DNA of 44,302 bases, taken from assembly GCA_009885105.1 (NCBI GenBank), contig VFLI01000088.1:1-44302 (forward strand), written 5' to 3'. This DNA comes from Spirochaetia bacterium (GTDB lineage: Bacteria; Spirochaetota; Leptospiria; Leptospirales; Leptonemataceae). Position numbers and translations under genes: made by a program. Under the pieces are notes generated by a model. That model worked only from the letters and a program-made list of their open reading frames with translations. It had not been told where the DNA came from and searched no databases. Below are positions 25,431 to 34,628 of the stretch, in pieces (positions within the stretch are counted from its first letter, which is position 1; every line of letters begins with the position of its first letter).

Positions 25431-28400
25431 TTAAAAATTAAATCCGAGTGAAAACACTCCGCGCCACTTCGAAAGAGGCAGAGACCTCTTCATATCGTAG
25501 GGCGTCGCCCATTCGATCTTCATCACCGCTCCCGGAAAAAGAAAACCCATTGCCCACTGGATGCCCGCGCCGTAGGAAAGATGCAGGTCCCGTGTGACGC
25601 CGAACCGGCCGTCATAAGCCTGGTATTCATGCCAGCTGTCAAAAGCGGATCCGGCATCGGCGAAAATAACCCCCCGAATCAGCCCGGGAGACCATGAGGA
25701 CGGCACGCCGAACTGTAGATATTCGATGAAATTGAACCGGTATTCCAGATTGAGCATGAAGGCTTTTGTTCCCTCAAATTCAAGAAAGTCGTACCCGCGA
25801 AGACTGTACAGACCCCCCAGCCTGTACGGATAGTACTTCGCATCCGGCCCTGTCACGGCTCCCGCAAATGCCCGGAAAGCGAAAGTCGAATAGCCGCTGA
25901 AAAAATGATAAAACCTGTATTCGGAAGTCATTGAATAAATATTCCGCTCCGTGCCCGTGCCGCGAAATGGAACAGAATAACCGGCAAAGACAGAATGACC
26001 GTCCATAGGACCGTACATCGAATACACAACATTGTTGAAACGATAGCTCAAATTGAACGATTGATGATTCTGGAAAATATCCTGCTGCTCTCGCTGTTCC
26101 GGAGTCGACTGGCGGAAAACCTGTTCATCACGCCCCTGTTCGTATACGGCCGTAAGGGCGCCGTAACGGTGCAGTGGATACTCGGCTCCGGCGTACATGC
26201 CGATATTGTTCCGGCTCAGAATTCTAAAATATGGATTGTACAGAATATTGTTCAGACTCAAATCGGTAAAATTGAAGACGGCGAAATTTCCAGCCTGCCT
26301 GAAAATCCCCATAAAAAAGTCGATCCGGTATTTCAGATAAGCGTATTCCAGAGTAAAATTTGTGGTCGAGGCTCGGCCGTAAACGGACACCAGAGCTGCC
26401 AGTCGGTGATCGCCAGCATCATCCGTGAGCATCGTGAATGCCATCGCGGCCAGACTCGTTTTACCGGAAGGACTCGAAGCGCCGGTGATCCAGACAAAGG
26501 TATTGGCGTCAAATCCCAGAGAAGGCTGGTAATTGCTGCCGAGATTCACGGGCTTTACGGGTTCGGCCAGCTTTACTCCGGCTGTAGGAAATGCAAAGTC
26601 GCCGGGATTGTATGTCCGGTCACTTTCAGGAAGTATAGATGTTTTATTTATTTTATTTGATATTTTATCCTCCGCCGAATTTCCCGGAGGCAGAACACGA
26701 ATCTCGTAGGCGCCTTCGACCATCTCCTCATAGGAAGCGATTTCCGACGGATCCTTTCCTTCCACTACTCGGACCGACGGATGAAATACGCCTGTAGAGC
26801 TGCGCGTCAGAGCTTCTACTTCAGCCGGCCCTGCCGGAGAGTTCCGGGTCAGCGCGTTTTCTATCCTGTACAGATTCGAGACGCCGGTGAAATTGGAGAG
26901 AAAAATAAAACTGCCGTTCACAGAAGGCTGTCCGTAATCGGCAGATCCCGGAAGATTCGTGATCTGCTGCGCCGGAGCGCCCGGATTGTCCATCTGAAGC
27001 CGATATATCTGACGGTGCGGCAGGTCGACCATGTCCGGCTGCAGAGGCGAACAGTTTGTGCTGTAGAATAGAAATTTGCCGTCGCCGGAAAGAGCGGGAC
27101 TGGATTCGTAGCATTCATCCGATGTGAGCCTGGCGAGGAGGTTTGTTTTTCTGTTCAGACTGAAAATATCTGCCCTGCCTCTGGCAACGCCGACGAAGAG
27201 GATCGACTCCCCGTCGGGGGAGAAAATCGGAAAGTGCACGGCGTCAAAGGGCGGCTCAAATACTTCGGTGATCTCGCGCGATTCAATATCAACAATCAGC
27301 AAAGCCTGTTTCCCGGCTCGTCTTCCGGCAAAAGCAATGCGGCCTCCGTCGGGCGAAAAAGACAGCCTGGTGGTGAGAGGCTGGTATTCCTCGTAGTCGG
27401 GCGTGCGAAGGGCGCGCAGGACAATGGTGATATCCTCAAATTTTTCCTTCGCGACATCAGGACCGGGCACGGGACGGATCACAATGCCCGGGAAAATTCC
27501 CACAGCGGTCATGTAAGCTATCTTTTTTCCGTCGGGCGAGATTACCGGATGCAGATTGAATCCGATGCGGTCCTCATACCGGTTCGTCACGGTACGGACT
27601 CTGTCATCCGGTTTCGCTGTGACGGAGGCAATCGCATTTTTATACCGCGACCGCATGAACTGGCCGAAGCCGATATTGAAATCCTCCACGTTTACATGGA
27701 AAGCAGACTCTATCGCAGTCTTCATATTGTGCAGCGCCTTAATCTCTTTCAGGAATGCGCCGATTCGCTCCTCCCCGTAGATAGAGGCAATATAAAGCAT
27801 TGCCGCCTGCCCTCCTTTGTAATACATATAACCGCTCTGAACATTTCCGGCCTGCAGCATAAAAATATCCGGAAGCCTGTCGTGAAGAACCCCGTCCCGC
27901 ACATGATTTTCCGCTGAATCGTCCCAGCCCAGAGACAGATATTCAGCCATGCCCTCCATGAGCCACAGTGGATAAGCCCCAAAAGACTCGCCGCGGAGTA
28001 TATCGAATTGATAGGCGTGCACAATTTCATGCGCCAGAACATGGCGCAGATGCGAGTAGTCGCCGTTGAACGGCACAACAACGCGTTGTCGCAGAAAATC
28101 CGTGAATCCGCCGGTTCCCTCGCCTATGTCAAACGGCAGGATATTGGTGGCGGCAAAGTCCTGATGAGATGCATAGAGAAAAACCGGGATCACCCGGCTC
28201 ATGCGGTGGTTGAGAATTCTTCCGAACCGGGCCGATGATTCCTCGGCAATGACGGAGGCTTTGAAAGCCATCTCATCGTAACCTTCCGGGTAATGAATAC
28301 GAAAGTGAGGCGTGTCGAAGTATTTCCAGTCTTTTACTCCGGCCGGTATCTTCCAGTGCGCGAAAACCGGCGTCAGCGGAATCGCCGCCAGAATCAGGAC

Positions 28401-28466
28401 AATGAGCTTGACTCGCAGTACCGACAATAATCTTCTGGAATCGGTGCGAAAAAAACGGCTGCACAT
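25431..28466 (-). CDS. Gluzincin-type peptidase / PD40 propeller / outer-membrane barrel fusion
   Basis: A protein of 1011 aa from the ATG at 28466. After a signal peptide (about 12-36), a peptidase MA-like domain carries HEIVH with His146, Glu147 and His150, and a downstream WLMEG glutamate (Glu171), the zinc ligands of gluzincin metalloproteases. Then come PD40/TolB-like repeats with SPDG signatures (three plainly seen: SPDGKKIAY, SPDGGRIAF, SPDGESILF), a six-ish bladed propeller. The C-terminal third (about 670-1011) is rich in alternating aromatic strands and ends in Phe, as outer-membrane barrels do; it resembles the BamA/Omp85 barrel. An earlier in-frame ATG at 28568 adds 34 polar residues that would overlap the divergent gene further. 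Possible roles: surface protease anchored by its own barrel, or assembly factor. Confidence 0.8.
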   Translation of the reverse strand: MCSRFFRTDSRRLLSVLRVKLIVLILAAIPLTPVFAHWKIPAGVKDWKYFDTPHFRIHYPEGYDEMAFKASVIAEESSARFGRILNHRMSRVIPVFLYASHQDFAATNILPFDIGEGTGGFTDFLRQRVVVPFNGDYSHLRHVLAHEIVHAYQFDILRGESFGAYPLWLMEGMAEYLSLGWDDSAENHVRDGVLHDRLPDIFMLQAGNVQSGYMYYKGGQAAMLYIASIYGEERIGAFLKEIKALHNMKTAIESAFHVNVEDFNIGFGQFMRSRYKNAIASVTAKPDDRVRTVTNRYEDRIGFNLHPVISPDGKKIAYMTAVGIFPGIVIRPVPGPDVAKEKFEDITIVLRALRTPDYEEYQPLTTRLSFSPDGGRIAFAGRRAGKQALLIVDIESREITEVFEPPFDAVHFPIFSPDGESILFVGVARGRADIFSLNRKTNLLARLTSDECYESSPALSGDGKFLFYSTNCSPLQPDMVDLPHRQIYRLQMDNPGAPAQQITNLPGSADYGQPSVNGSFIFLSNFTGVSNLYRIENALTRNSPAGPAEVEALTRSSTGVFHPSVRVVEGKDPSEIASYEEMVEGAYEIRVLPPGNSAEDKISNKINKTSILPESDRTYNPGDFAFPTAGVKLAEPVKPVNLGSNYQPSLGFDANTFVWITGASSPSGKTSLAAMAFTMLTDDAGDHRLAALVSVYGRASTTNFTLEYAYLKYRIDFFMGIFRQAGNFAVFNFTDLSLNNILYNPYFRILSRNNIGMYAGAEYPLHRYGALTAVYEQGRDEQVFRQSTPEQREQQDIFQNHQSFNLSYRFNNVVYSMYGPMDGHSVFAGYSVPFRGTGTERNIYSMTSEYRFYHFFSGYSTFAFRAFAGAVTGPDAKYYPYRLGGLYSLRGYDFLEFEGTKAFMLNLEYRFNFIEYLQFGVPSSWSPGLIRGVIFADAGSAFDSWHEYQAYDGRFGVTRDLHLSYGAGIQWAMGFLFPGAVMKIEWATPYDMKRSLPLSKWRGVFSLGFNF

Positions 28467-30741
28467 TTTATGGAAACTGGCCCTGGTTTTTCCGGTTCTT
28501 ATCCTTTTTTTTTTCGCGCCTTCGCTCATAGAATCCGCAGTGTCCGGCAGACTTGATTTTCCGGGCATAAAAGCAAATGTATTGCAAGTCGTAAAGTCTC
28601 AAACTGGTTTTGAGGCGGCAGTCCAGGGCATCCGATTCGATATTTTTCAGGGCATTGTTCTGACCGGTTTTTCACTGCAGACGGACAATCCCTCGGAAAG
28701 GGGGAAATACCTTTTTCAGTCAGAGAATGTCGTGCTGGAAATCTCCCTGTGGAGGCTGCTGAACAAAGAGTTTCCGATTCAGAGCATCCGCATTGATGGA
28801 GGAAAATTTCAGCCCTATCTGCTGTCCTTCGACCGGTGGAAAGAGATGCTGCATCCGGCTCCAAAGCCGCCCGGGATTGCGGCGCCGCCCGGCCCGGCCC
28901 CCGTTTCCGGCACTGACATTGAAAAATTGCAGTTTGAATTCAACAATATAAGTCTGATCCTGCCGGATCAGGTTCTGAATGCTGATGAGAGCGGACGGAT
29001 TGAAACTGTTTCTTTCAATCTGACAGTGCGATTGAAGGAGGACAGCCGCCTGTTCCGGCTTGACTGGAAAATCCTCAAGCGCGGAGGACGAACCGGACAT
29101 TTTGTTTGCAACGGAGTCCTTAAAAAAGACTACACCGGGCGGTTCGATTTTCACATCCGAAAAATGCCGGTAGACACAGTGTACGCCATGATTGCGGGAA
29201 GTCCGATTCTTCCGTTTTCCCTGCCATCAGAATCGCAGGTTCTGGGAACTTTTACCGGCGAAGGCAGCCTGGATCTGCTGGAAAAAAACGCCGCCATGAA
29301 CATATACGGAGCAATCGACGAATTTGCCTTCGTGCTGTCGCCGGAATCCGGAGTGGCTGTTGCCGGTTCCAGGGCGGGACTTCATTACAATGCCGGATTT
29401 TCTCTCGGACAGAAATCTTCCTCTTTCAACAGGCTTGTGGTCGAACATGAAGACCTGAATCTTACAACCACATACGTAAGCTATGACGATGAAAAAAATC
29501 CCGCGGCTGCCAGGAAGACGCTGGAAACAGAAGGAGAGATAAATCTGACACCCGGCGAGGATGCAGTCCGCCCGGGTATTTTTGAATACTCTGGCAATAT
29601 AAAATATAAAATAAATTTAATTAAACAATTAAATCAGATAACTGTTTCAAATATTGAAATTCTGGCCACCGATCTTGCCGCCTCCTTTCCTGCCGGGATA
29701 TTTCAGGAACCGGCCCTGGAGCAGAAAAAAGACTCGGTGACTGTAAATTCCGGATCCATCCGTGGAAACTCCGCTTCCGGTTTGAAAATAAAGATGAACG
29801 GCATTTTCATCGATTCGCCGTTTGAGATACTGGGTGAAAGCTCGCTCCGGATATCTCCGCCAGCGGGAGAACTCCCGGCCATTGTTTCGCAGAACGCGGA
29901 TATCCGCATCGATATCCACAACATGTCTTACAGAAAAATCGCGCTGCCCGTTGTCCGGCTGTTTGAAAAAATCTGGGAACTGGGCACGGGCGAGACGGCA
30001 GACAAGGCTGAAGATACAGGACCGGTCTGGAGATATCGGTTTATGGATCCGGATATATACGCAGGTCTTGTCAAACCGCTGACGTTGAATGCGAAAGTCC
30101 GATTTCTCGACATGGAAAATTCACCGACCGGGTCGGCGGCGGCGCTGGATCTTCAAATCAGCGCCAGAGACGGTCAGATTACCACGTCTGTGCCGGATAT
30201 CCGGACCGAATCATCGGCAATTTCTTTTCATTACATGATCAGCCTGGAGCCGTCCTTGCCAAGGCACGAGCTGCGCTTTACTTTTCAAAACAAACACAAT
30301 AGAATAAAAGTTCCGGAAATCACGGGCTCAGATGTGCCTCCTGAGAGCGTCGATATTGATTTTACATTTGCCGGAGACGGTTTTCTGCCCGGCGATCTGA
30401 TCAATCGGAGTTACAGCCAGCTTACAGCGAAATTCACCTCAGGTATTGTCTTGAAAAACCAGCGTCCATTCCCTATCATAGCGCACAGTCTTGGACTTAC
30501 CGGGGATACTTTCGCCCTGGAAGATTTTCAGGTGTACAGAGCCACGGACGGCCCCAAGGTCACCTACAGCGCGATCCACGGGAAAATGGGAGAATATGAT
30601 GCTATAGGATCCGGTCTGTATCTTCCCGGACTGGGCGGGACTCTGCGCTTGAATTATACAAAAGTTGGAGCGCTCATGAAAAGCGGCGTCATCGGCATGA
30701 AAATTCTTCCAAATGGAAACTGGATTCCGGACGCAGAATAG
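28402..30741 (+). CDS. AsmA-like envelope protein
   Basis: A 779-aa protein with one N-terminal membrane segment (about 22-44) and a large periplasmic part made of beta-strand repeats. The start of the periplasmic part, with phrases such as VQGIRFDIFQGIVLTGFSL and then ISLWRLLNKEFPI, has the hallmark of AsmA/TamB-type bridge proteins, in which the first repeats contact the inner membrane. These proteins are thought to move phospholipid toward the outer membrane. I chose the ATG at 28402, which has AGGA just upstream; a GTG at 28312 lies inside the divergent gene and would add 30 residues. The two divergent genes overlap at their 5' ends by 65 bp. A terminator-like hairpin follows at 30755. 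Confidence 0.72.
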   Translation: MSLTRSTDNNLLESVRKKRLHILWKLALVFPVLILFFFAPSLIESAVSGRLDFPGIKANVLQVVKSQTGFEAAVQGIRFDIFQGIVLTGFSLQTDNPSERGKYLFQSENVVLEISLWRLLNKEFPIQSIRIDGGKFQPYLLSFDRWKEMLHPAPKPPGIAAPPGPAPVSGTDIEKLQFEFNNISLILPDQVLNADESGRIETVSFNLTVRLKEDSRLFRLDWKILKRGGRTGHFVCNGVLKKDYTGRFDFHIRKMPVDTVYAMIAGSPILPFSLPSESQVLGTFTGEGSLDLLEKNAAMNIYGAIDEFAFVLSPESGVAVAGSRAGLHYNAGFSLGQKSSSFNRLVVEHEDLNLTTTYVSYDDEKNPAAARKTLETEGEINLTPGEDAVRPGIFEYSGNIKYKINLIKQLNQITVSNIEILATDLAASFPAGIFQEPALEQKKDSVTVNSGSIRGNSASGLKIKMNGIFIDSPFEILGESSLRISPPAGELPAIVSQNADIRIDIHNMSYRKIALPVVRLFEKIWELGTGETADKAEDTGPVWRYRFMDPDIYAGLVKPLTLNAKVRFLDMENSPTGSAAALDLQISARDGQITTSVPDIRTESSAISFHYMISLEPSLPRHELRFTFQNKHNRIKVPEITGSDVPPESVDIDFTFAGDGFLPGDLINRSYSQLTAKFTSGIVLKNQRPFPIIAHSLGLTGDTFALEDFQVYRATDGPKVTYSAIHGKMGEYDAIGSGLYLPGLGGTLRLNYTKVGALMKSGVIGMKILPNGNWIPDAE

Positions 30742-30754
30742 GATTTCGAATGAG

Positions 30755-30775
30755 CTGCCGGATAAAACACGGCAG
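30755..30775 (+). terminator. Hairpin between convergent genes
   Basis: CTGCCG (30755-30760) and CGGCAG (30770-30775) form a perfect 6-bp stem with a 9-base loop, 14 bp after the AsmA-like stop and 34 bp before the helicase stop on the other strand. The downstream T-rich stretch (TTGTTT) is weak, so termination strength is uncertain. Confidence 0.4.
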
Positions 30776-30808
30776 AAAATTGTTTAAGAATTTCGGCCGG
30801 CCGTATTT

Positions 30809-32143
30809 CTATCGTCTGTTTCCGTTTGCTCTCGCCCGCCCCTGATTTGCGGAGCCTCTGCCAGGAGTCCTGTTTTGATTCCGACTCTGGCTCAGATTCT
30901 GGTTTGAACGGCCTCTTGCCTTCTGGGCGCGCATCGCAGCCAGACGCTCTCCAATCGGAATCTCCAGCCGCGCATTCGGCCTCTTGCTGTAATCAAAATC
31001 GGACAGCATTTCTCTCTGCAGTTTTCGGCCGATGGTTTTCTCAATCGCGCGCACACCAGCCTCTTCATCAGGCGAAACAAATGTAAACGCTTCCCCGCTC
31101 AGTTCCGCGCGGCCGGTCCGCCCCACACGATGGATGTAATCCTCCGGAGTGACAGGAACATCGAAATTGATAACATGCCCCAGCGCCTCCACATCGATGC
31201 CGCGCGCAGCAATATCCGTGGCCACGAGGACACGATACGTTCCGTCTTTAAATCCTTCCAGAGCATCCATGCGCTGACGCATGGAACGGTTGCCGTGCAG
31301 ACGGGCAGTTTTGAATCCTGCCTTTGTAAGATACTCAGCAAGACGATTTGTGCGGTGCTTTGTGCGCGTAAAAACCAGGACATCTTTCATGATGCCGCGG
31401 TCGAGCAGAGCGTGCAGAAGCGCCGACTTCAATTCCTGCTGAATCGGATACAGAGCCTGCTTGATCGTTCCGGCCGGAGCCGCCTGACGGGCGACATTGA
31501 TTTTCACCGGCGACTGCAGAAGGTTTTTGGAGAGTTCCGCAATGGGAGCCGGTATTGTGGCGCTTAAGAAAAATGTCTGACGTTCGCGTGGTATGACTTT
31601 CAGTATGCGTTTGATGTCCGGAAGAAATCCCATATCCAGCATTCTGTCCGCTTCATCGAGTACCAGATACTCAATGCCGTTAAGCTTCGCGTAAGAATTC
31701 TGCATATGATCCAGAAGACGGCCTGGAGTCGCGATAATCACATCCACTCCGGAACGCAGAGCCCTTTCCTGTTCTCCCATGCCTACGCCGCCGTAGATGA
31801 CCGCGGAAGTCACAGAAGTGTATTTTGCAAATCCCTTCAGATCGTCCAGAATCTGCGCGGCAAGTTCGCGGGTGGGGGCGACGACGAGCGCCCGGGTTGT
31901 GCCCCGTCGCTTTCCGATAAGACCGTTCAGAATCGGGAGAAGAAATGCGGCAGTTTTTCCGCTGCCTGTGGCCGCACAGGCGAGGATATCTCTGCCTTCC
32001 AGCGCCGGCGGGATGGCGTCCATTTGAATCGCCGTGGGACGGACATAGCCGATATCACGGACTGCTTTCAGAATAGTCGGATGCAGGGCGAAGGAATCAA
32101 ACAAATCATTGGCCGGGGCTTGGGCTGGGATAATCGGGGTCAT
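30809..32143 (-). CDS. rhlE: DEAD-box RNA helicase, RhlE type
   Basis: A 444-aa ATP-dependent RNA helicase with all core motifs: the Q motif region (RPTAIQ), Walker A AATGSGKT at 57-64, PTRELA at 90-95, DEAD at 163-166, SAT at 194-196, and HRVGRTGR in the second RecA domain. These enzymes remodel RNA duplexes in ribosome assembly and mRNA decay. The C-terminal 45 residues are basic and rich in Arg, Gly, Asn and Gln, a disordered RNA-binding tail typical of RhlE. The start ATG has only a weak ribosome site. No RNase or ribosomal genes flank it, so the family name is from sequence only. Confidence 0.95.
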   Translation of the reverse strand: MTPIIPAQAPANDLFDSFALHPTILKAVRDIGYVRPTAIQMDAIPPALEGRDILACAATGSGKTAAFLLPILNGLIGKRRGTTRALVVAPTRELAAQILDDLKGFAKYTSVTSAVIYGGVGMGEQERALRSGVDVIIATPGRLLDHMQNSYAKLNGIEYLVLDEADRMLDMGFLPDIKRILKVIPRERQTFFLSATIPAPIAELSKNLLQSPVKINVARQAAPAGTIKQALYPIQQELKSALLHALLDRGIMKDVLVFTRTKHRTNRLAEYLTKAGFKTARLHGNRSMRQRMDALEGFKDGTYRVLVATDIAARGIDVEALGHVINFDVPVTPEDYIHRVGRTGRAELSGEAFTFVSPDEEAGVRAIEKTIGRKLQREMLSDFDYSKRPNARLEIPIGERLAAMRAQKARGRSNQNLSQSRNQNRTPGRGSANQGRARANGNRR

Positions 32144-32241
32144 TCGTCACAAATTCACAGAGACCGCTGGTGAACAGCACTAATAATGTGCCTTTATTTG
32201 AGCCGAAAACATGCCTTCGAGAGCGATGCCGGGAAACAACC

Positions 32242-34422
32242 CTATTCCAGAGCCCGCAGTTCCATGTGCGTGGCGCGAAATCGCTGCGCCAGATACCGGG
32301 CAAGACTCGCATAGAATTCCTTGCCCAGCTCCGGATCCTCCATCGTTAATTTCTCAAACCGGATTCTCGAAAGAGAGAAAAGATCAGCCGGCGTGAGAGC
32401 GATTGCGTCCGCGGACCTCGGTTCGTAGTCCACAAAGGACATATCGCCGAAAAAATCACCCGCTCCGAAAGTGGCCAGATGCATGGATCGTTTCTCCCCT
32501 AGCGCCAGCATTATTTTCACCTGACCCCTTCTTATGAAATATATCTCGTCGCTGTCGTCGCCAGCTCGGAATACAGTATCGCCCTCTTTGAAGCTTTTTT
32601 CCACTATATGGGATCTGAGAGACATAAGGCGCTCCGGGCTGAATGTGTGGAACATTTCGATTTCCGGTAGTTCCAGAGGTCCCTCCCTGTGCGAGCGGTA
32701 CAGTTTTTTTTCGTCCAGAATATAGTCTTCCGCCCATTCGATGGCATAGAACGATTCGTCAAAAATCAAAGTTTTGTTGCCGGGTTTTACAAATCCCGCC
32801 TCGGAAAGATATTTATCGATGTTCATACCCGCAGAAAGCGAATTGGTCAGGTCCGACAGCAGAAGACGGCCTCGCTTCGCATCGAGAAGCGACTGTATCT
32901 GTTCGAACATATGGACGGCCGTGAAGTCAACGGACTGTACTCGGCGCATGCTCAGGATAATAAACTGCGCATCTTCAATATCATCGCTGATCGTCATAAA
33001 AAGCCTGTCCGTATTTCCAAAAAAAAGACTGCCCTGCAGTTCATACATAATGATCCGCCGGCCCTGTTCTCGCAGCGCCTTTATTTCTGAAGGCAGGCGG
33101 CTTTTCTTTGAAGACATTTCATTTCCGCAGCTTTTTCGCCTTATCACAGAGCCGCGCATCTGCTCCCGGAGAAAGAACACAACCGACAGCGCAAAACCGG
33201 CTATGGCGGCCGTCATCAGGCTGAAATTGAGAGCCGTGACGATGACTGTTACGATCACAAGAAAATCGAGAATCGTCGCCCGGCGCGTGAGAAGCGAAAA
33301 CATGTGCCAGTCGATCATGCGAAATGCCACAAGAATCAGAATACCGGCAAGGGCGCTCACGGGCACCCAGGCGATGAGAGGAGAAAGAACGATCAAAGCC
33401 AATAATGAAAAAATGCCCGAAAGCGCGCCGGAAAGACGCGTCTGTCCGCCGCTGGAGATGTTCACAAGCGTTGCTCCCAGAGTCCCGGCTCCGGCGATTC
33501 CTCCGGTCAGAGCGGCCATAATATTTCCCGCGCCCTGTCCAAGAAGTTCGCGGTTGGTGTTGCTGCGCGATCTTGTCAGCGTGTCGACGATCACGCAGGA
33601 TTTCAATGTGTCGATAGAAAGTATAACCGCAAGTGTGGCTCCGGCCACTATCGCATGACGGAGTATATTAAAATCAAGACGGGAAACGGCGTCAAATCGT
33701 CCCAGAAAATTCCCCATTGAGAAATCTCCCTGAAGCGCGCCGATCAGCAGTTTGTTGTTTTCCAGACTGCGGTATTCCGGATGGAAAATACTCAGAATCG
33801 AAAAGACTGCCACGCCGCCGCCCAGACCGATAATCGGCGCCGGTATTTTGCGCGACAGCTTCGGCGCCAAAAACATACAGACAACCGTCGCGGATCCGAT
33901 CAGGAGCGCATGTGGATTCCAGATCGACGGATCACGAACCATCTGCCAGAGTGAGGTCGACGGCGCAATCCCCGCAAATCGGGGCAGCTGGCCAAGAAAG
34001 ATAACAATGGCAACAGCGCTGAGGTAGCCGGTTACAACGGGAAAGGGAATGAACTTAATAATCTTGCCGGCCTGAATGAAGGAAAAAACCAGCTGGAACA
34101 GGCCCGCAGAAAAAATAATGAGTGTCAGGATAAAAAGAATCTCAGCCGGATTCTTTACCCCAGAATCTCGAATCCATACCTCTGTCAGTATGCCGCCCAG
34201 GAAGGCGGCCGCAGGAGCACAGGGAGACGATATCAACCGCGGTGTGCCGCCAAAAATGGGCGCAAATATTCCCACAGCGGCCGCGCCAATAGCCCCGGCA
34301 AAAGCGCCCTGAGAGGTAAAACTCGGATCGAGTGTGGCAAAGACAACGATTCCGAAAGCCATGGACTGCGGCAGAGCCACAAGCATGGCGGCCAGACCGC
34401 CCCAGAAATCACCCGCCTTCAT
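32242..34422 (-). CDS. SulP-family anion transporter with STAS and cyclic-nucleotide-binding domains
   Basis: A 726-aa protein in three parts. The SulP membrane domain (about 1-400) begins with LPQSMAFG and has some 12 to 14 helices; SulP carriers move sulfate, bicarbonate or other anions, often with Na+ or H+. A STAS domain (about 440-545) follows, with VDFTA in the loop where other STAS domains carry their phosphorylatable Ser or Thr. The end (about 590-720) is a cyclic-nucleotide-binding domain, seen in GDTVFRAGD, GQVKIM and GDFFGDMSF...PRSADA, the phosphate-binding cassette with its key Arg. Transport may therefore respond to cAMP or cGMP. Divergent from the HAD lipoprotein gene. Confidence 0.92.
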   Translation of the reverse strand: MKAGDFWGGLAAMLVALPQSMAFGIVVFATLDPSFTSQGAFAGAIGAAAVGIFAPIFGGTPRLISSPCAPAAAFLGGILTEVWIRDSGVKNPAEILFILTLIIFSAGLFQLVFSFIQAGKIIKFIPFPVVTGYLSAVAIVIFLGQLPRFAGIAPSTSLWQMVRDPSIWNPHALLIGSATVVCMFLAPKLSRKIPAPIIGLGGGVAVFSILSIFHPEYRSLENNKLLIGALQGDFSMGNFLGRFDAVSRLDFNILRHAIVAGATLAVILSIDTLKSCVIVDTLTRSRSNTNRELLGQGAGNIMAALTGGIAGAGTLGATLVNISSGGQTRLSGALSGIFSLLALIVLSPLIAWVPVSALAGILILVAFRMIDWHMFSLLTRRATILDFLVIVTVIVTALNFSLMTAAIAGFALSVVFFLREQMRGSVIRRKSCGNEMSSKKSRLPSEIKALREQGRRIIMYELQGSLFFGNTDRLFMTISDDIEDAQFIILSMRRVQSVDFTAVHMFEQIQSLLDAKRGRLLLSDLTNSLSAGMNIDKYLSEAGFVKPGNKTLIFDESFYAIEWAEDYILDEKKLYRSHREGPLELPEIEMFHTFSPERLMSLRSHIVEKSFKEGDTVFRAGDDSDEIYFIRRGQVKIMLALGEKRSMHLATFGAGDFFGDMSFVDYEPRSADAIALTPADLFSLSRIRFEKLTMEDPELGKEFYASLARYLAQRFRATHMELRALE

Positions 34423-34434
34423 CTGTATATTTTC

Positions 34435-34446
34435 GGTCGGCCGACC
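34435..34446. promoter_or_regulatory. Perfect 12-bp palindrome before the SulP gene
   Basis: GGTCGGCCGACC is a perfect palindrome 12 bp upstream of the SulP transporter ATG, in the 206-bp divergent gap 34423-34628. Its placement suits an operator. No other strong signal is seen in the gap, which is AT-rich towards the HAD gene. Confidence 0.3.
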
Positions 34447-34628
34447 CTCTATCCGAAGGAGGATATAAAACGAAAGGGAGTTATAATCCGCAGGGGCCGC
34501 CCACAGGGCAGCGGTGAATGAAAAACGCTCGCCTGCTCACCGAGCAGCGTAATTCCTACAATTTCAGTCAGAAATCTGTTTTCTAAGTCGGTGGAACATT
34601 ATCTAATTCCGAGAAATAATCCAATTTT

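Noticed and set aside
32774..33658. A 294-codon open frame on the plus strand, antisense to the SulP gene
   Set aside because: It mirrors the codon pattern of a clear transporter on the other strand, has no recognisable domain and no ribosome site.
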